From the NCBI RefSeq assembly GCF_901538355.1, contig NZ_LR593887.1, positions 930,001 through 994,000 on the forward strand: a DNA stretch of 64,000 nt. The letters are read 5' to 3'. Positions 35,267-43,500 of the stretch are shown piece by piece. The position numbers and the translations under genes were made by a program. Source of the stretch: Tuwongella immobilis. GTDB taxonomy: Bacteria; Planctomycetota; Planctomycetia; Gemmatales; Gemmataceae. Every line of letters begins with the position of its first letter. Position 1 is the stretch's first letter. The notes beneath the pieces are model-generated. The model ran no database searches. It saw only the letters and a list, made by a program, of their open reading frames with translations, and was not told where the DNA came from.

Positions 35267-35349
35267 ACCTCACACCCGGACAGCATCCCACACCACTCAC
35301 ACTGGCAGAGCCCTTGCCGATACACACTCCCATCCACGCGCGAGATTGG

Positions 35350-38142
35350 TTAGGCGGCGAGGCGTTTGGGGTGGGGGAGTGGTTTGGTCGGGATGGTGGT
35401 GGGGGAGTTGAGGCGGCGTTCGTCCAGCCAGCGGAGGATGGCGGGGAGAACGAGGAGCGAGGCGAGCATGCAGCATCCGACGCCGAGGGTGAGGGTGAGT
35501 CCGAGGCTGGATTGGCCGCGGTGCGAGCCGATCATCAGGGTGCCGAAGCCGAGCATGGTGGTGAGAGCGGCGACGAGGATTCCGCGTCCGACCGCGGAGC
35601 CGAGTCGGTAGGGGCGTTTGCGATTGCCGCTGCGATAATCGTGTAGCACATGGACGCCGTTATCGACGCCGACGCCGACGATGAGTGGCAGTGCGATCAG
35701 GTTGGCCGGGTTGAGTGCGATTCCGCATAGGGCGAGAATCCCCATCGACATCAGCACGCCGAGTGCGAGCGGCACGAGCGCCAGGAGCGTCGGTTGGAGT
35801 TGTCGGAAGTCGGCGAGCAAGACCAGGGTGATGGCGATCAGCGCGTAGAGTCCGGCCCATTGGAAACCGGCTTTCATGGTGCGCAGACCTTCCAGGGTGC
35901 CAAACGGTTTGCCGGTCACTTGTGGATCGACCGTTCGCGCGGCGGCGACGAATTGCGTGAGGGCGTCGAAGTCCCAGAGGCTCGCTTTGGCGAAGGCGCG
36001 AACGAGCCAGACACCGCTTTTGCCGATATAGCGATCTCGTAAATCCGTTGGCAAGTCGGCAATGGCGATCGGCCGTGGATTTGTGACCGATTTGAGGCGG
36101 TTTAAGTCGGTGCTGAGATCGCGCACCATGCGAGTTTGCATGGCGTTGAGTCGTTGTCGGGCGAGTTGGGGATCGGTTTGCCGCAATTGTTGGGCGAAAT
36201 CGGCGAGTGCTGCGGGCAGTTCGGCTGGGATATTCGGTTGTTTGGGGAGTGTCGCCAAGCGATCGATGGCGCGTTGGAGCTTGGTCAGCAGTTGCGGCAC
36301 ATCCACCGGCGGCAGCGGCGGCAAGTCCTTTGGCGCGGGAATGTACAGCAGCAAATCGTGAATCTGACGTAACAACGGGAGCTTTTCGGATTGCTGGGCC
36401 GGGATCAGCGATGCGACTTCGGTGACGAGTCCCACTTCGGGCAGTTGTTCGTACTTCGCTTTGAGAGCGATGGCTTGTTCGGGAGTTTCGGCCATGCTCA
36501 ACGCGTGCCAGCCCGCGCCTTGGACGCGATCGACCAGAACCCGCTCCCAGGCTACGGAATCCAGCGATGGATCTTGCATGTTGAGCAAGTTGTGATCGTA
36601 AGTTAGTTTGCTGGCAGAGATTGCGGAAACGAATGCGATGGCGACTGCGCCAGCGAGCACCCAGCGCGGACGGCGGGCGGCGAACGGCAGCCATGCGGCG
36701 AGGGCGGCTGCGCGGGTGATTGGTACAATCGTGGGGGATTCCTGCGGGGTGGCGCGGCGTTCGTTGCGGCGTTCGCTCAGAATCAGCATGGCCGGCATCA
36801 CGGTGAAACAGGCGACGGCACACAACAGCACACCACAACCCGCGATCCAACCGAGTTCGACCACCCCCTGAAAGTCGGCCAACATGGTCGCAAAAAAGGC
36901 CAGCGAAGTCGTCATTGCTGCGGTCACGATGCTTGGCCCGGCGTGGCGAGCGGTGGCGAGCATTGCCTCGGTGCTGGAAATTCCCGTCGAGCGATCCGTC
37001 TCAAATCGAGCAATCCACAATACGCCATAATCGCCCATTCCAATGAGCATAACGGCGAATGTCGCTGAGAGCAAATTGAGATGGCCAACGGTGAGCGTCA
37101 GCCAACCCAGCGCCCAAATCGTTCCCGTCAATAGGGTTACGACGGTGAGGAATGGATATCGCAGGCTGCGATACACCACCAGATACAGCACGGCGACACC
37201 GAGCAGTGCGAGCCAGCCGGCCTGATTGGAGTCGCGCTGGGCGGCCAGCATTTCGTCATTTTCCAGCACCGGCAGCCCGGTGAGGCCGAATCGAATGTCG
37301 GGAAAATTCGCTTGTTGGTCCCGAATCAGGTCGCGGACGAAGGCAATCGCTTCGGCGGCGGGGGTGAAGGAACTGCCGAGCTTCTTCGGTCGTACGACCA
37401 AGAATGCGAGCGTGCCATCCGCATTCAGACAGTAGTGCGGTTCCGCGAGTGTTTGTTGCGAATCAACCGGGCGATCGAGCACGGTCGACCACGGGCTTTG
37501 ATAATGATTCTCGGATTGGAGCGAGGCTTGGGCGCTGCGGGCAATCGGCACAAGTCGTTGCAGCAATTGCAGATCGGTCGATTCCACGGGGCGGCCATCG
37601 CGGAGTTGTTCCAGCGACCAGGTCGTTTTCATGAGCATGCTATCGAGCGTGAGCGTCCGCCAGGTCATGGGGGCGAGTGGGCCCAACAGCAGGTTCATTG
37701 GCTCCAATCGGGCTTGGATGGTGCGAATTTCATCCAGCGAGAGGTAGAGCAATGCACGATCTTGCAGCGACCGTAAGTCGGCTTTGGCGAAGAGACGGTC
37801 GAAGCGGTCGGGGTGTTCTTGGAGTTTGGCAGCGAACGCATCCACTGCTTGGCGAAGGAGTTGTGACGATTGACCTTCCAGGAGAATGACCAGATCATCG
37901 TCATCGCCGAATTCTTGCAGATACGTGTTCCAACGCTGTTGATAGTCTTTGTGGGACGACATTAAGTCGTTGCGTTGGGTGTGGTATTCGAGTTGGGTGG
38001 CGGCAAGGAACAGTGAGGCGATCAGCAGCAACGTCGCGCCAACAATGACGAATCGGGGATGAGCGATCACCCAGCGGATGGTGCGTTCCAGGACGCGTTC
38101 AAGCCAGTTGGTGGATGATGACGTTGGATTGCAAGCTGTCAT
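35350..38142 (-). CDS. MMPL/RND-superfamily transporter, HpnN-like
   Basis: About 930 residues with the twofold RND architecture. There is TM1 (FVIVGATLLLIASLFLAA), a large periplasmic loop, a five-helix bundle (for example LALLGVAVLYLVVYRSL and AGCGVLLCAVACFTVMPAML), then the same plan repeated (WVLAGAVAIAFVSAISA, a second loop, and a final helix bundle with LIALPLIVGVGVDNGVHVLHDY). GVGVDNGVHVLHDY corresponds to the conserved helix-4 Asp region of MMPL proteins. The overall form resembles hopanoid transporter HpnN and other lipid exporters, but no hopanoid genes are nearby and the cargo is unknown. ATG 38142 has GGAGG about 11 bases upstream. A TTGACA-17-GAAAAT promoter lies about 150 bases before it. 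Confidence 0.88.
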   Translation of the reverse strand: MTACNPTSSSTNWLERVLERTIRWVIAHPRFVIVGATLLLIASLFLAATQLEYHTQRNDLMSSHKDYQQRWNTYLQEFGDDDDLVILLEGQSSQLLRQAVDAFAAKLQEHPDRFDRLFAKADLRSLQDRALLYLSLDEIRTIQARLEPMNLLLGPLAPMTWRTLTLDSMLMKTTWSLEQLRDGRPVESTDLQLLQRLVPIARSAQASLQSENHYQSPWSTVLDRPVDSQQTLAEPHYCLNADGTLAFLVVRPKKLGSSFTPAAEAIAFVRDLIRDQQANFPDIRFGLTGLPVLENDEMLAAQRDSNQAGWLALLGVAVLYLVVYRSLRYPFLTVVTLLTGTIWALGWLTLTVGHLNLLSATFAVMLIGMGDYGVLWIARFETDRSTGISSTEAMLATARHAGPSIVTAAMTTSLAFFATMLADFQGVVELGWIAGCGVLLCAVACFTVMPAMLILSERRNERRATPQESPTIVPITRAAALAAWLPFAARRPRWVLAGAVAIAFVSAISASKLTYDHNLLNMQDPSLDSVAWERVLVDRVQGAGWHALSMAETPEQAIALKAKYEQLPEVGLVTEVASLIPAQQSEKLPLLRQIHDLLLYIPAPKDLPPLPPVDVPQLLTKLQRAIDRLATLPKQPNIPAELPAALADFAQQLRQTDPQLARQRLNAMQTRMVRDLSTDLNRLKSVTNPRPIAIADLPTDLRDRYIGKSGVWLVRAFAKASLWDFDALTQFVAAARTVDPQVTGKPFGTLEGLRTMKAGFQWAGLYALIAITLVLLADFRQLQPTLLALVPLALGVLMSMGILALCGIALNPANLIALPLIVGVGVDNGVHVLHDYRSGNRKRPYRLGSAVGRGILVAALTTMLGFGTLMIGSHRGQSSLGLTLTLGVGCCMLASLLVLPAILRWLDERRLNSPTTIPTKPLPHPKRLAA

Positions 38143-38290
38143 GGAACTGTTCGCCTCCGGGAATCCATTCCGATCGGCGGCGATTTTGACTTGGAAGTCG
38201 AAATCTCGCAAGGCAGAAAAAACCCCGCAGAATCTTGGTCGAGACCAAGACCCATTGGGGCCGGAACAGAGAAGAGGCTGAACAGGATTA

Positions 38291-38319
38291 ATTTTCCGCA
38301 AAGCGGGAAAAAATGTCAA
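38291..38319 (-). promoter_or_regulatory. Predicted promoter of the RND transporter gene
   Basis: Minus-strand TTGACA (38314-38319) and GAAAAT (38291-38296) are 17 bases apart. The leader downstream contains the 16-base palindrome CTTGGTCGAGACCAAG-like element at 38234-38249, which could fold in the 5' untranslated region. Confidence 0.4.
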
Positions 38320-38370
38320 GCCCGAGCCGGGAAATTTTTCCGTGTTTGCCGATTGTTCGGAAATTTCTGC

Positions 38371-39888
38371 CTACGGAATGCGTAAGTCGTTCAGTCGGAA
38401 GGGAATTTCGAGCGTGAGTGTGCGGCGTCCCAGCAGTTGGAATTGGCTGGGAATCCGATCGGTCCGGGGGAGTTGATAGACCAATTGCCAGTCTTGCGTG
38501 AGCGCTCCCGAGGCGGATTCGTGAATCGTCACCGATTCGGCAACGCATGGAATGGACTGTTCTTGATCGTCCAATAGTTCGAGTCGCGGGGTTTCGCTGG
38601 GGGCCGTCAGCGGTTCGGTGGCCATGAAAAACGGCTGCATGTTGCCCCGCAAGCGGATGGCGTTACCGCCGTTGGCTGCTGCGATTCGCGCCGGGGGATT
38701 CGCTCGGGCGGCATCGGCAGAGCTCAACAGTTTCGCATGCACATGCAGTTGATCGCCTTTGCGTTCGACTGAAATCAGCCGCAGCAGCCGATCCTCGGCC
38801 CGCAACTCACTGACCTGGATTCCATTCGGCATCGGCAGTCGGCCAAGCACCAACGGCCAGGTGAGCATGCGGGTGACAATCACTCCTTCCAAGGCGATTG
38901 TTTGTGCGGAGTGATCCCACGGAAGTCGAAGGGAGATCGGAACTTGCAGCGATTGGCCCACACTAGGCAGCGGTGAGGTAAATTGCGGGCGAAGGGCAAT
39001 CACGCCGTTGGGGAGCGGCGGGGCATCGGGCAGGGGAATCTCGTCGCTGACGGGGGGAAATAGCGATTCTTGAGGTGGAATCCACCGGCCTTGGGAGTCG
39101 GTGGCCCGAGTGATACGGATGCCGACGACCTCTCGACAGGTCGGGGTGGCGCTGGGCAGCACTTCGAGCGTGAGCTGGCCAATTGGACCGGACGCGGTGA
39201 GGGTGCGCTGGCCACAGCCACCATCTGTGGGAGACACGCGAAGCCGGAGCGGCGATTGACAATCTTGCGGTGTTCGCTTGTGAGTGCGACAAGGAGCAAT
39301 CGCCAATCGATTTTGCGGTAGCGGCGGCGTGAGTGTGCTGAGCATGGTCAGCGGCGTGGCAACGGTCGATGGGACATCCGTTGCCCATTTCGGTGTCGCA
39401 ACCTCTTCCAATTTCGCAACTTGCAGTACGGTATCAATGGCGGCCCAAACCGGCTGATGGTCGATTGAGACGGAGATCCGACGTTCCCATTCCTCCGGTG
39501 ATCCCAATAATTGAAAGGCGATCCCGGTGCGGCGTTCCAATTCTTGGAAGATGTTGGAAATCGACTCATTCTGAACTTGGAGCGAAATTAATTGCGGGCG
39601 GGCCAACATCATCGCCAGCGATTGATGCTCGATTTCGTGCAGCAGAACGCGCGATTGACGGGCGATTTCGGGGGAGGGGGAGTGGATGCCGGCTTGCAGG
39701 GCGGCGAGGCTGCGGATTCCGTGTTGGCGCAACGATTGAGCGGCGGCCACCCGATCGCGATAGCGAGGAGAACCAAGTTGTTCCACCCACTGTTGGGCGG
39801 TCGGGGGGCTGAGCGGTGGCTGGGAGTGGGCCGTCGAACAATCGGAAAGGCCGAACAGCAAAAGAGATACGAGAAGTTTTCGCCTCAT
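38371..39888 (-). CDS. Exported HEAT/STN-like protein, paralog A
   Basis: A 505-residue protein with a signal peptide (LLVSLLLFGLSDCSTAHSQ). Residues about 30-95 form a HEAT-like pair of helices (LGSPRYRDRVAAAQSLRQHGIRS). A segment resembling the secretin and TonB N-terminal (STN) fold follows, ESISNIFQELERRTGIAFQLL (about 110-130). The C-terminal half is beta-rich and ends FRLNDLRIP. It shares this order, and the final FRL(N/T)D(L/V)RI motif, with the protein at 40384-41904, so the two are paralogs. The function is unknown; the STN-like part suggests an envelope role. It is separated from the small gene upstream by 154 bases. Confidence 0.8.
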   Translation of the reverse strand: MRRKLLVSLLLFGLSDCSTAHSQPPLSPPTAQQWVEQLGSPRYRDRVAAAQSLRQHGIRSLAALQAGIHSPSPEIARQSRVLLHEIEHQSLAMMLARPQLISLQVQNESISNIFQELERRTGIAFQLLGSPEEWERRISVSIDHQPVWAAIDTVLQVAKLEEVATPKWATDVPSTVATPLTMLSTLTPPLPQNRLAIAPCRTHKRTPQDCQSPLRLRVSPTDGGCGQRTLTASGPIGQLTLEVLPSATPTCREVVGIRITRATDSQGRWIPPQESLFPPVSDEIPLPDAPPLPNGVIALRPQFTSPLPSVGQSLQVPISLRLPWDHSAQTIALEGVIVTRMLTWPLVLGRLPMPNGIQVSELRAEDRLLRLISVERKGDQLHVHAKLLSSADAARANPPARIAAANGGNAIRLRGNMQPFFMATEPLTAPSETPRLELLDDQEQSIPCVAESVTIHESASGALTQDWQLVYQLPRTDRIPSQFQLLGRRTLTLEIPFRLNDLRIP

Positions 39889-40042
39889 CGGTGCACGCCT
39901 CGCTGCGGTCGGTCAATCAGGTCGTGCGTTAATCATACGTGGTGAATGCGGCAGGCACGTCGTGCAATCTTGGGACAGATTCGGAGATGGGCACCCACGG
40001 CGCGGCATGGATGGAGAAATCGTTGAAATCGGCGGAGCTTGC

Positions 40043-40387
40043 CTAGTTTGAGTCGCTTTCCCAGATTCGAAACGTCGCTTGGCTGGTCAGACGATCGATT
40101 TCGGCACGCATGGGCAGAATCCCGATCGATTGGTGTGCTGCGCAGGCGACACCACCGATGATTTCCTGAACGAACAGTCGCACCGCAAAGGTGATCGTGT
40201 CTGCGGTGAATCGGACATCGAGTAATTCGATGCGAACGATATCACCTGGCCATCCCCCTTGCGAGCAGGCTTGCTCGAGGGGGAGACGCATGGCGTGTTG
40301 TGGCAATTCCGCAAGCAGGGCTGCCGCAAGTGCTTCGCTGGATTGGGGTTGAGCCGATTGCGGCAGAGCGAACGAGACGACGCTCAT
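40043..40387 (-). CDS. Small protein coupled to HEAT/STN-like paralog B
   Basis: A 114-residue protein whose ATG overlaps the stop of the upstream gene by four bases (ATGA). It has no signal peptide or membrane helix. The sequence (VRIELLDVRFTADTITFAVRLFVQEIIGGVACAAH) is beta-rich and cannot be placed in a family. The tight coupling suggests it works with the exported paralog, although it seems to lack an export signal itself. Confidence 0.7.
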   Translation of the reverse strand: MSVVSFALPQSAQPQSSEALAAALLAELPQHAMRLPLEQACSQGGWPGDIVRIELLDVRFTADTITFAVRLFVQEIIGGVACAAHQSIGILPMRAEIDRLTSQATFRIWESDSN

Positions 40388-41904
40388 GGGGTGATTCGCA
40401 CATCGGTCAATCGGAACGGCATGGTGACTTCCGTGGGCGCACTGCCACTGAAGCTGACCCGCACGGGCGAAGTGTTGCCTTCCGGAATCTGTGCGTGAAT
40501 CGTCAGGGATTGGACGACTTCGCGACCGTTGTGCATGCTTCGCGATTGCCGGACTGATGCGACAATCGGGTTCCCTTTATCATCGGTCAGTTCGAGGCCG
40601 GTGATTCCTAAGGTGTTTCCTGATCCGAAGATGCGGCGAACTCCGGCATTGGGCGGGACTGCGGGATCATTGGGAGCCACGAGCGGGGCGGGCCGAGGTT
40701 TGTTTGCGGGTTGGATCGCCGTCGTGTACGAGACTTCCAATTCAAACTGCATCGTCTTTGCGTCAATTCGACTGACGTCTTTGCTTTGCAGGGTCACGCC
40801 CGGCGTATCGCGGATGACGGCTTTAGGCGTGTTCAGCAAGTTGTCGATCACGGCCAGTTCCGCGGCGGCGGCGCGAATTTCAAAGGCCATCTCGCCGCGA
40901 ATCTGTTGGAGTTGTTTGGCAGTCTTTCCGTCATCGGACAGTCGCAACAGCAGCGGATTCATGTTCAGACCGGGGGCGACTCGTCGGAAACTGCTCGACT
41001 GAATCTGCATTTGGACGCCATTTTGAACGATGATGACGTTATCCGTTCCGGACGCAGCGGCAACGGCGGGGTCTTGCACCACATCCGTGGCCATGGTTTC
41101 GCCATGATCATCGGTGGCTTGAAAAATGGCGAGCCCTAACAGTCGTTGCAGAGCGAGTTTGGGTTCGACGCGGATATCAATTCCGATCACTTGGTCGGTT
41201 GGCTTGGCATCGGCATTGAGCAGGCCGCGTTGCACCATCACGGGGCGAAGTCGGCAGGCACCGACGACGATTGCTCGCGCTTGCCGGTCGGTACCGCGAT
41301 CTTTCAGCGTGATCGTTTCGGAGACACGGCGGATGCTGGTTTGCGAGCGACGAATGGCGGAGCGGCTGTCCAGGGGCTGAGTCGCGGAGTTGCTGGGCAG
41401 CACTTCCATCAGATCGCATTTTTCGCACAATCGTTCGAGTGCTTCCCAGAACGGGACGCGTCCGGTTGATAGGGTGACATTGCGTTCCGTCAGGCGGATC
41501 GCGGAGCCTTGCAGCACAATCGAATAGCCGGTTTGTTGCTTGAGTGCGGCGACGGCTTCGTTGATGGAGACGTCTTTGAGCGTTAATTCGACGAGTGTGG
41601 GGGCGAGAATCGCTTCATCGCGAAGTTGGCGGATGATTTTGTCGCGGATTCGTTCCGCACGGCGACGGATTTCGAGGTTTTCGTCGGAACTGGCAGCGGT
41701 GAGGGCGTCCAGTGCGGGTTTGCCCATTTCCAACAGTGCCCGTTCGGCTTCTTCACGGACGGCGAAGGAGCGATCGCCGAGTTGCAACACGAGGCCCGTG
41801 GCACCGCCGGAGGTTGCCGGAGCCGCAGACAGCGAGCAGGGCAGCAGCCCGGTGAGGCCAAGCATGCCCAAACCGAGAGTCATTCCACGCAAGCGAGTCA
41901 TCAT
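40384..41904 (-). CDS. Exported HEAT/STN-like protein, paralog B
   Basis: A 506-residue protein with a signal peptide (LGLGMLGLTGLLPCSLSAAPA), a HEAT-like helical pair (LGDRSFAVREEAERALLEMGKPALDAL), and an STN-like segment (VSINEAVAALKQQTGYSIVLQ, about 110-130). A long beta-rich C-terminal half ends FRLTDVRITP. It is the same length and has the same order as paralog A, but identity is low outside the motifs, so the duplication is old. A promoter-like CAGACA-17-TACAAT precedes it. No enzyme motif is visible. The architecture suggests a periplasmic binding or assembly protein. Confidence 0.8.
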   Translation of the reverse strand: MMTRLRGMTLGLGMLGLTGLLPCSLSAAPATSGGATGLVLQLGDRSFAVREEAERALLEMGKPALDALTAASSDENLEIRRRAERIRDKIIRQLRDEAILAPTLVELTLKDVSINEAVAALKQQTGYSIVLQGSAIRLTERNVTLSTGRVPFWEALERLCEKCDLMEVLPSNSATQPLDSRSAIRRSQTSIRRVSETITLKDRGTDRQARAIVVGACRLRPVMVQRGLLNADAKPTDQVIGIDIRVEPKLALQRLLGLAIFQATDDHGETMATDVVQDPAVAAASGTDNVIIVQNGVQMQIQSSSFRRVAPGLNMNPLLLRLSDDGKTAKQLQQIRGEMAFEIRAAAAELAVIDNLLNTPKAVIRDTPGVTLQSKDVSRIDAKTMQFELEVSYTTAIQPANKPRPAPLVAPNDPAVPPNAGVRRIFGSGNTLGITGLELTDDKGNPIVASVRQSRSMHNGREVVQSLTIHAQIPEGNTSPVRVSFSGSAPTEVTMPFRLTDVRITP

Positions 41905-41958
41905 GGTTCCACCCCAGTCCCGGATTCAACGAGTACGAGTCGTCTTGGGATCATTTCG

Positions 41959-41987
41959 ATTGTATTCGACGATCCTCGATTTGTCTG
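41959..41987 (-). promoter_or_regulatory. Predicted promoter of paralog B operon
   Basis: Minus-strand CAGACA (41982-41987) and TACAAT (41959-41964) are 17 bases apart, about 50 bases before the start codon. The -10 is the best match to consensus among the promoters proposed here. Confidence 0.45.
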
Positions 41988-42134
41988 ACGAGAAAAGTGG
42001 GCGAATCGTTCAAAATGAGAAAAAATTGGGGAAATCCTGTTGAATCTCCCCAATGCAAGTAGCCCGATCGGAAGAAAAACTCCCGATCGAGCTAGAATGA
42101 TTCGATCAACGCATGCCGATTGGCATCGTCTGGA

Positions 42135-43469
42135 TTAGCCAATCAGCTTTTCGACAATTCGACCTTCGCGGAACAATTGGATTGGTCGGCCCGTCGGGGT
42201 TTGCAATTCCAACGCGGGGTCGATGCCCAGTCGATGGAAGATGGTCGATGCGATGTCATCGGGCGTGACCGGCTCGGTGCTGGGTGCCATGCCGGAAGCA
42301 TCGGTGCTGCCATGGACGTAGCCACGTTTGATGCCGCCGCCAGCCAGCACGCAGGCCATGGAACGTGCCCAGTGGTCGCGTCCGGTGTTCTTATTCACCT
42401 TCGGCGTGCGTCCGAATTCGCCGGCGCACATGACGATGGTGGAGTCGAGCAGGCCGCGATCGTCCAAGTCGCGAATCAGCGCCGCCAGGGTTTGATCCAA
42501 TTGCGGCATCAGTCGTTCTTTATGCGACTTGAAGGTGTTTTGGTGGGTGTCCCAGCCGCCGGTGCTGATGGTGGCGAACCGCACGCCTGCTTCGATCAAG
42601 CGACGAGCGGCCAGCGCGCTTTGGCCAAACGGGGTGTTGCCGTAGGCTTCGCGGAGCGATTCTTTTTCGCGTTCCAGTTGGAAGGCGGACTTGGTCTTGT
42701 CGGAGCGCAGAATGTCCAGCGCTTGTTGGTGGAAGGTATCCAACCCGGTGACCAGGTCATCTTGCTTGTCAATTTGGGCAAACTTGGAATCGAACTTTTG
42801 CAGCAGTTGATCGCGGTTGCCGAGTTGATCCAGCGAGAAGTTATTCGGCAGCGAAATGCCACGCACGCGGAACGTGGAGGCCTTGCCCTTGCCGCCGGCC
42901 GCCCCTTCGATTTGGAAGGGATTGTAGCCGGTGCCCAGGTAGCCCGCGCCACCGGACGCACCGCCGCGCAGATCGGCGAAGCTGACATACGGCGGCACTC
43001 CCTTTTCGACGGGGAGCAGTTTGGCCGTCAGCGAACCCATTGATGGATATTGCAGCGCGGCCGTCGGCTTGTTGCCGGTGACCATGAAGTTGGTCGCCGG
43101 GGCATGCGAGGGAATGGTGTGATACAGCGAACGGACGATGCTGATTTTGTCCGTGACGGTGGCCATGTTCGGCAGCGTTTCGGCCAGTTGAACGCCAGCG
43201 ACTTTGGTGGCGATCGACTTGAATTCGCCGCGGATCCCTTCCGGGGCTTCCGGCTTATTGTCCCACATATCGATGGTGGCTGGACCACCGGCGAGCCAAA
43301 CGAGAATCACGCTCTTGGCGCGACCGCTGGACGATTGGGTGCGGTTGGCCGGAAGGGCTTCCGCACGCAGCAGTTGCGGCAGCGACAGGCCCAACATGCC
43401 AGCGGTGCCGATGGAGAGAAAATCGCGGCGATGCACGCCTTCGCAATCGGTCCGACGAATCATGGTCAT
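42135..43469 (-). CDS. DUF1501 protein, TAT-exported
   Basis: A 444-residue protein with a twin-arginine signal (HRRDFLSIGTAGMLGLSLPQLL). DUF1501 follows: VILVWLAGGPATIDMWDNKPEAPEGIRGEF near the start, GVRFATISTGGWDTHQNTF in the middle and EFGRTPKVN towards the end. This is the alkaline-phosphatase/sulfatase-like fold, and DUF1501 genes nearly always accompany DUF1549/DUF1553 genes in planctomycetes, as here (31-base gap). The biochemical activity is not established. GAGGA lies eight bases before ATG 43469. Confidence 0.94.
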   Translation of the reverse strand: MTMIRRTDCEGVHRRDFLSIGTAGMLGLSLPQLLRAEALPANRTQSSSGRAKSVILVWLAGGPATIDMWDNKPEAPEGIRGEFKSIATKVAGVQLAETLPNMATVTDKISIVRSLYHTIPSHAPATNFMVTGNKPTAALQYPSMGSLTAKLLPVEKGVPPYVSFADLRGGASGGAGYLGTGYNPFQIEGAAGGKGKASTFRVRGISLPNNFSLDQLGNRDQLLQKFDSKFAQIDKQDDLVTGLDTFHQQALDILRSDKTKSAFQLEREKESLREAYGNTPFGQSALAARRLIEAGVRFATISTGGWDTHQNTFKSHKERLMPQLDQTLAALIRDLDDRGLLDSTIVMCAGEFGRTPKVNKNTGRDHWARSMACVLAGGGIKRGYVHGSTDASGMAPSTEPVTPDDIASTIFHRLGIDPALELQTPTGRPIQLFREGRIVEKLIG

Positions 43470-43500
43470 GGTTATGGTCCTCGAATAATCCGCAATTCGA

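Larger units (their letters stand above)
34350..35293. repeat. Repeat island bounded by 21-bp inverted repeats
   Basis: The whole 1063-base gap between the convergent genes ending at 34286 and 35350 has no credible gene. A 21-base sequence at 34350-34370 (core TGGGATGCTGTCCGGG) is repeated exactly, inverted, at 35273-35293. Shorter versions of the core (GGGACGCTGTCC) recur at about 34379, 35000 and 35260. Between them lie one inverted and two direct copies of a roughly 245-base element. Each copy holds three self-complementary segments, so the RNA from either strand would be highly folded. It could be a mobile non-coding repeat (MITE-like or BIME-like) that also terminates both neighbours. 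Confidence 0.65.

Noticed and set aside
34255-35353. Several overlapping open frames in the repeat island containing GALPLDPGQGNGVPLAIPVFAP
   Set aside because: The same peptide arises because the DNA repeats; frames break between copies, and there are no ribosome sites.
42064-42095. CCGATCGG...CCGATCG hairpin after the DUF1501 gene
   Set aside because: The short stem is made of a self-palindromic sequence without a T-tract; too weak to call a terminator.
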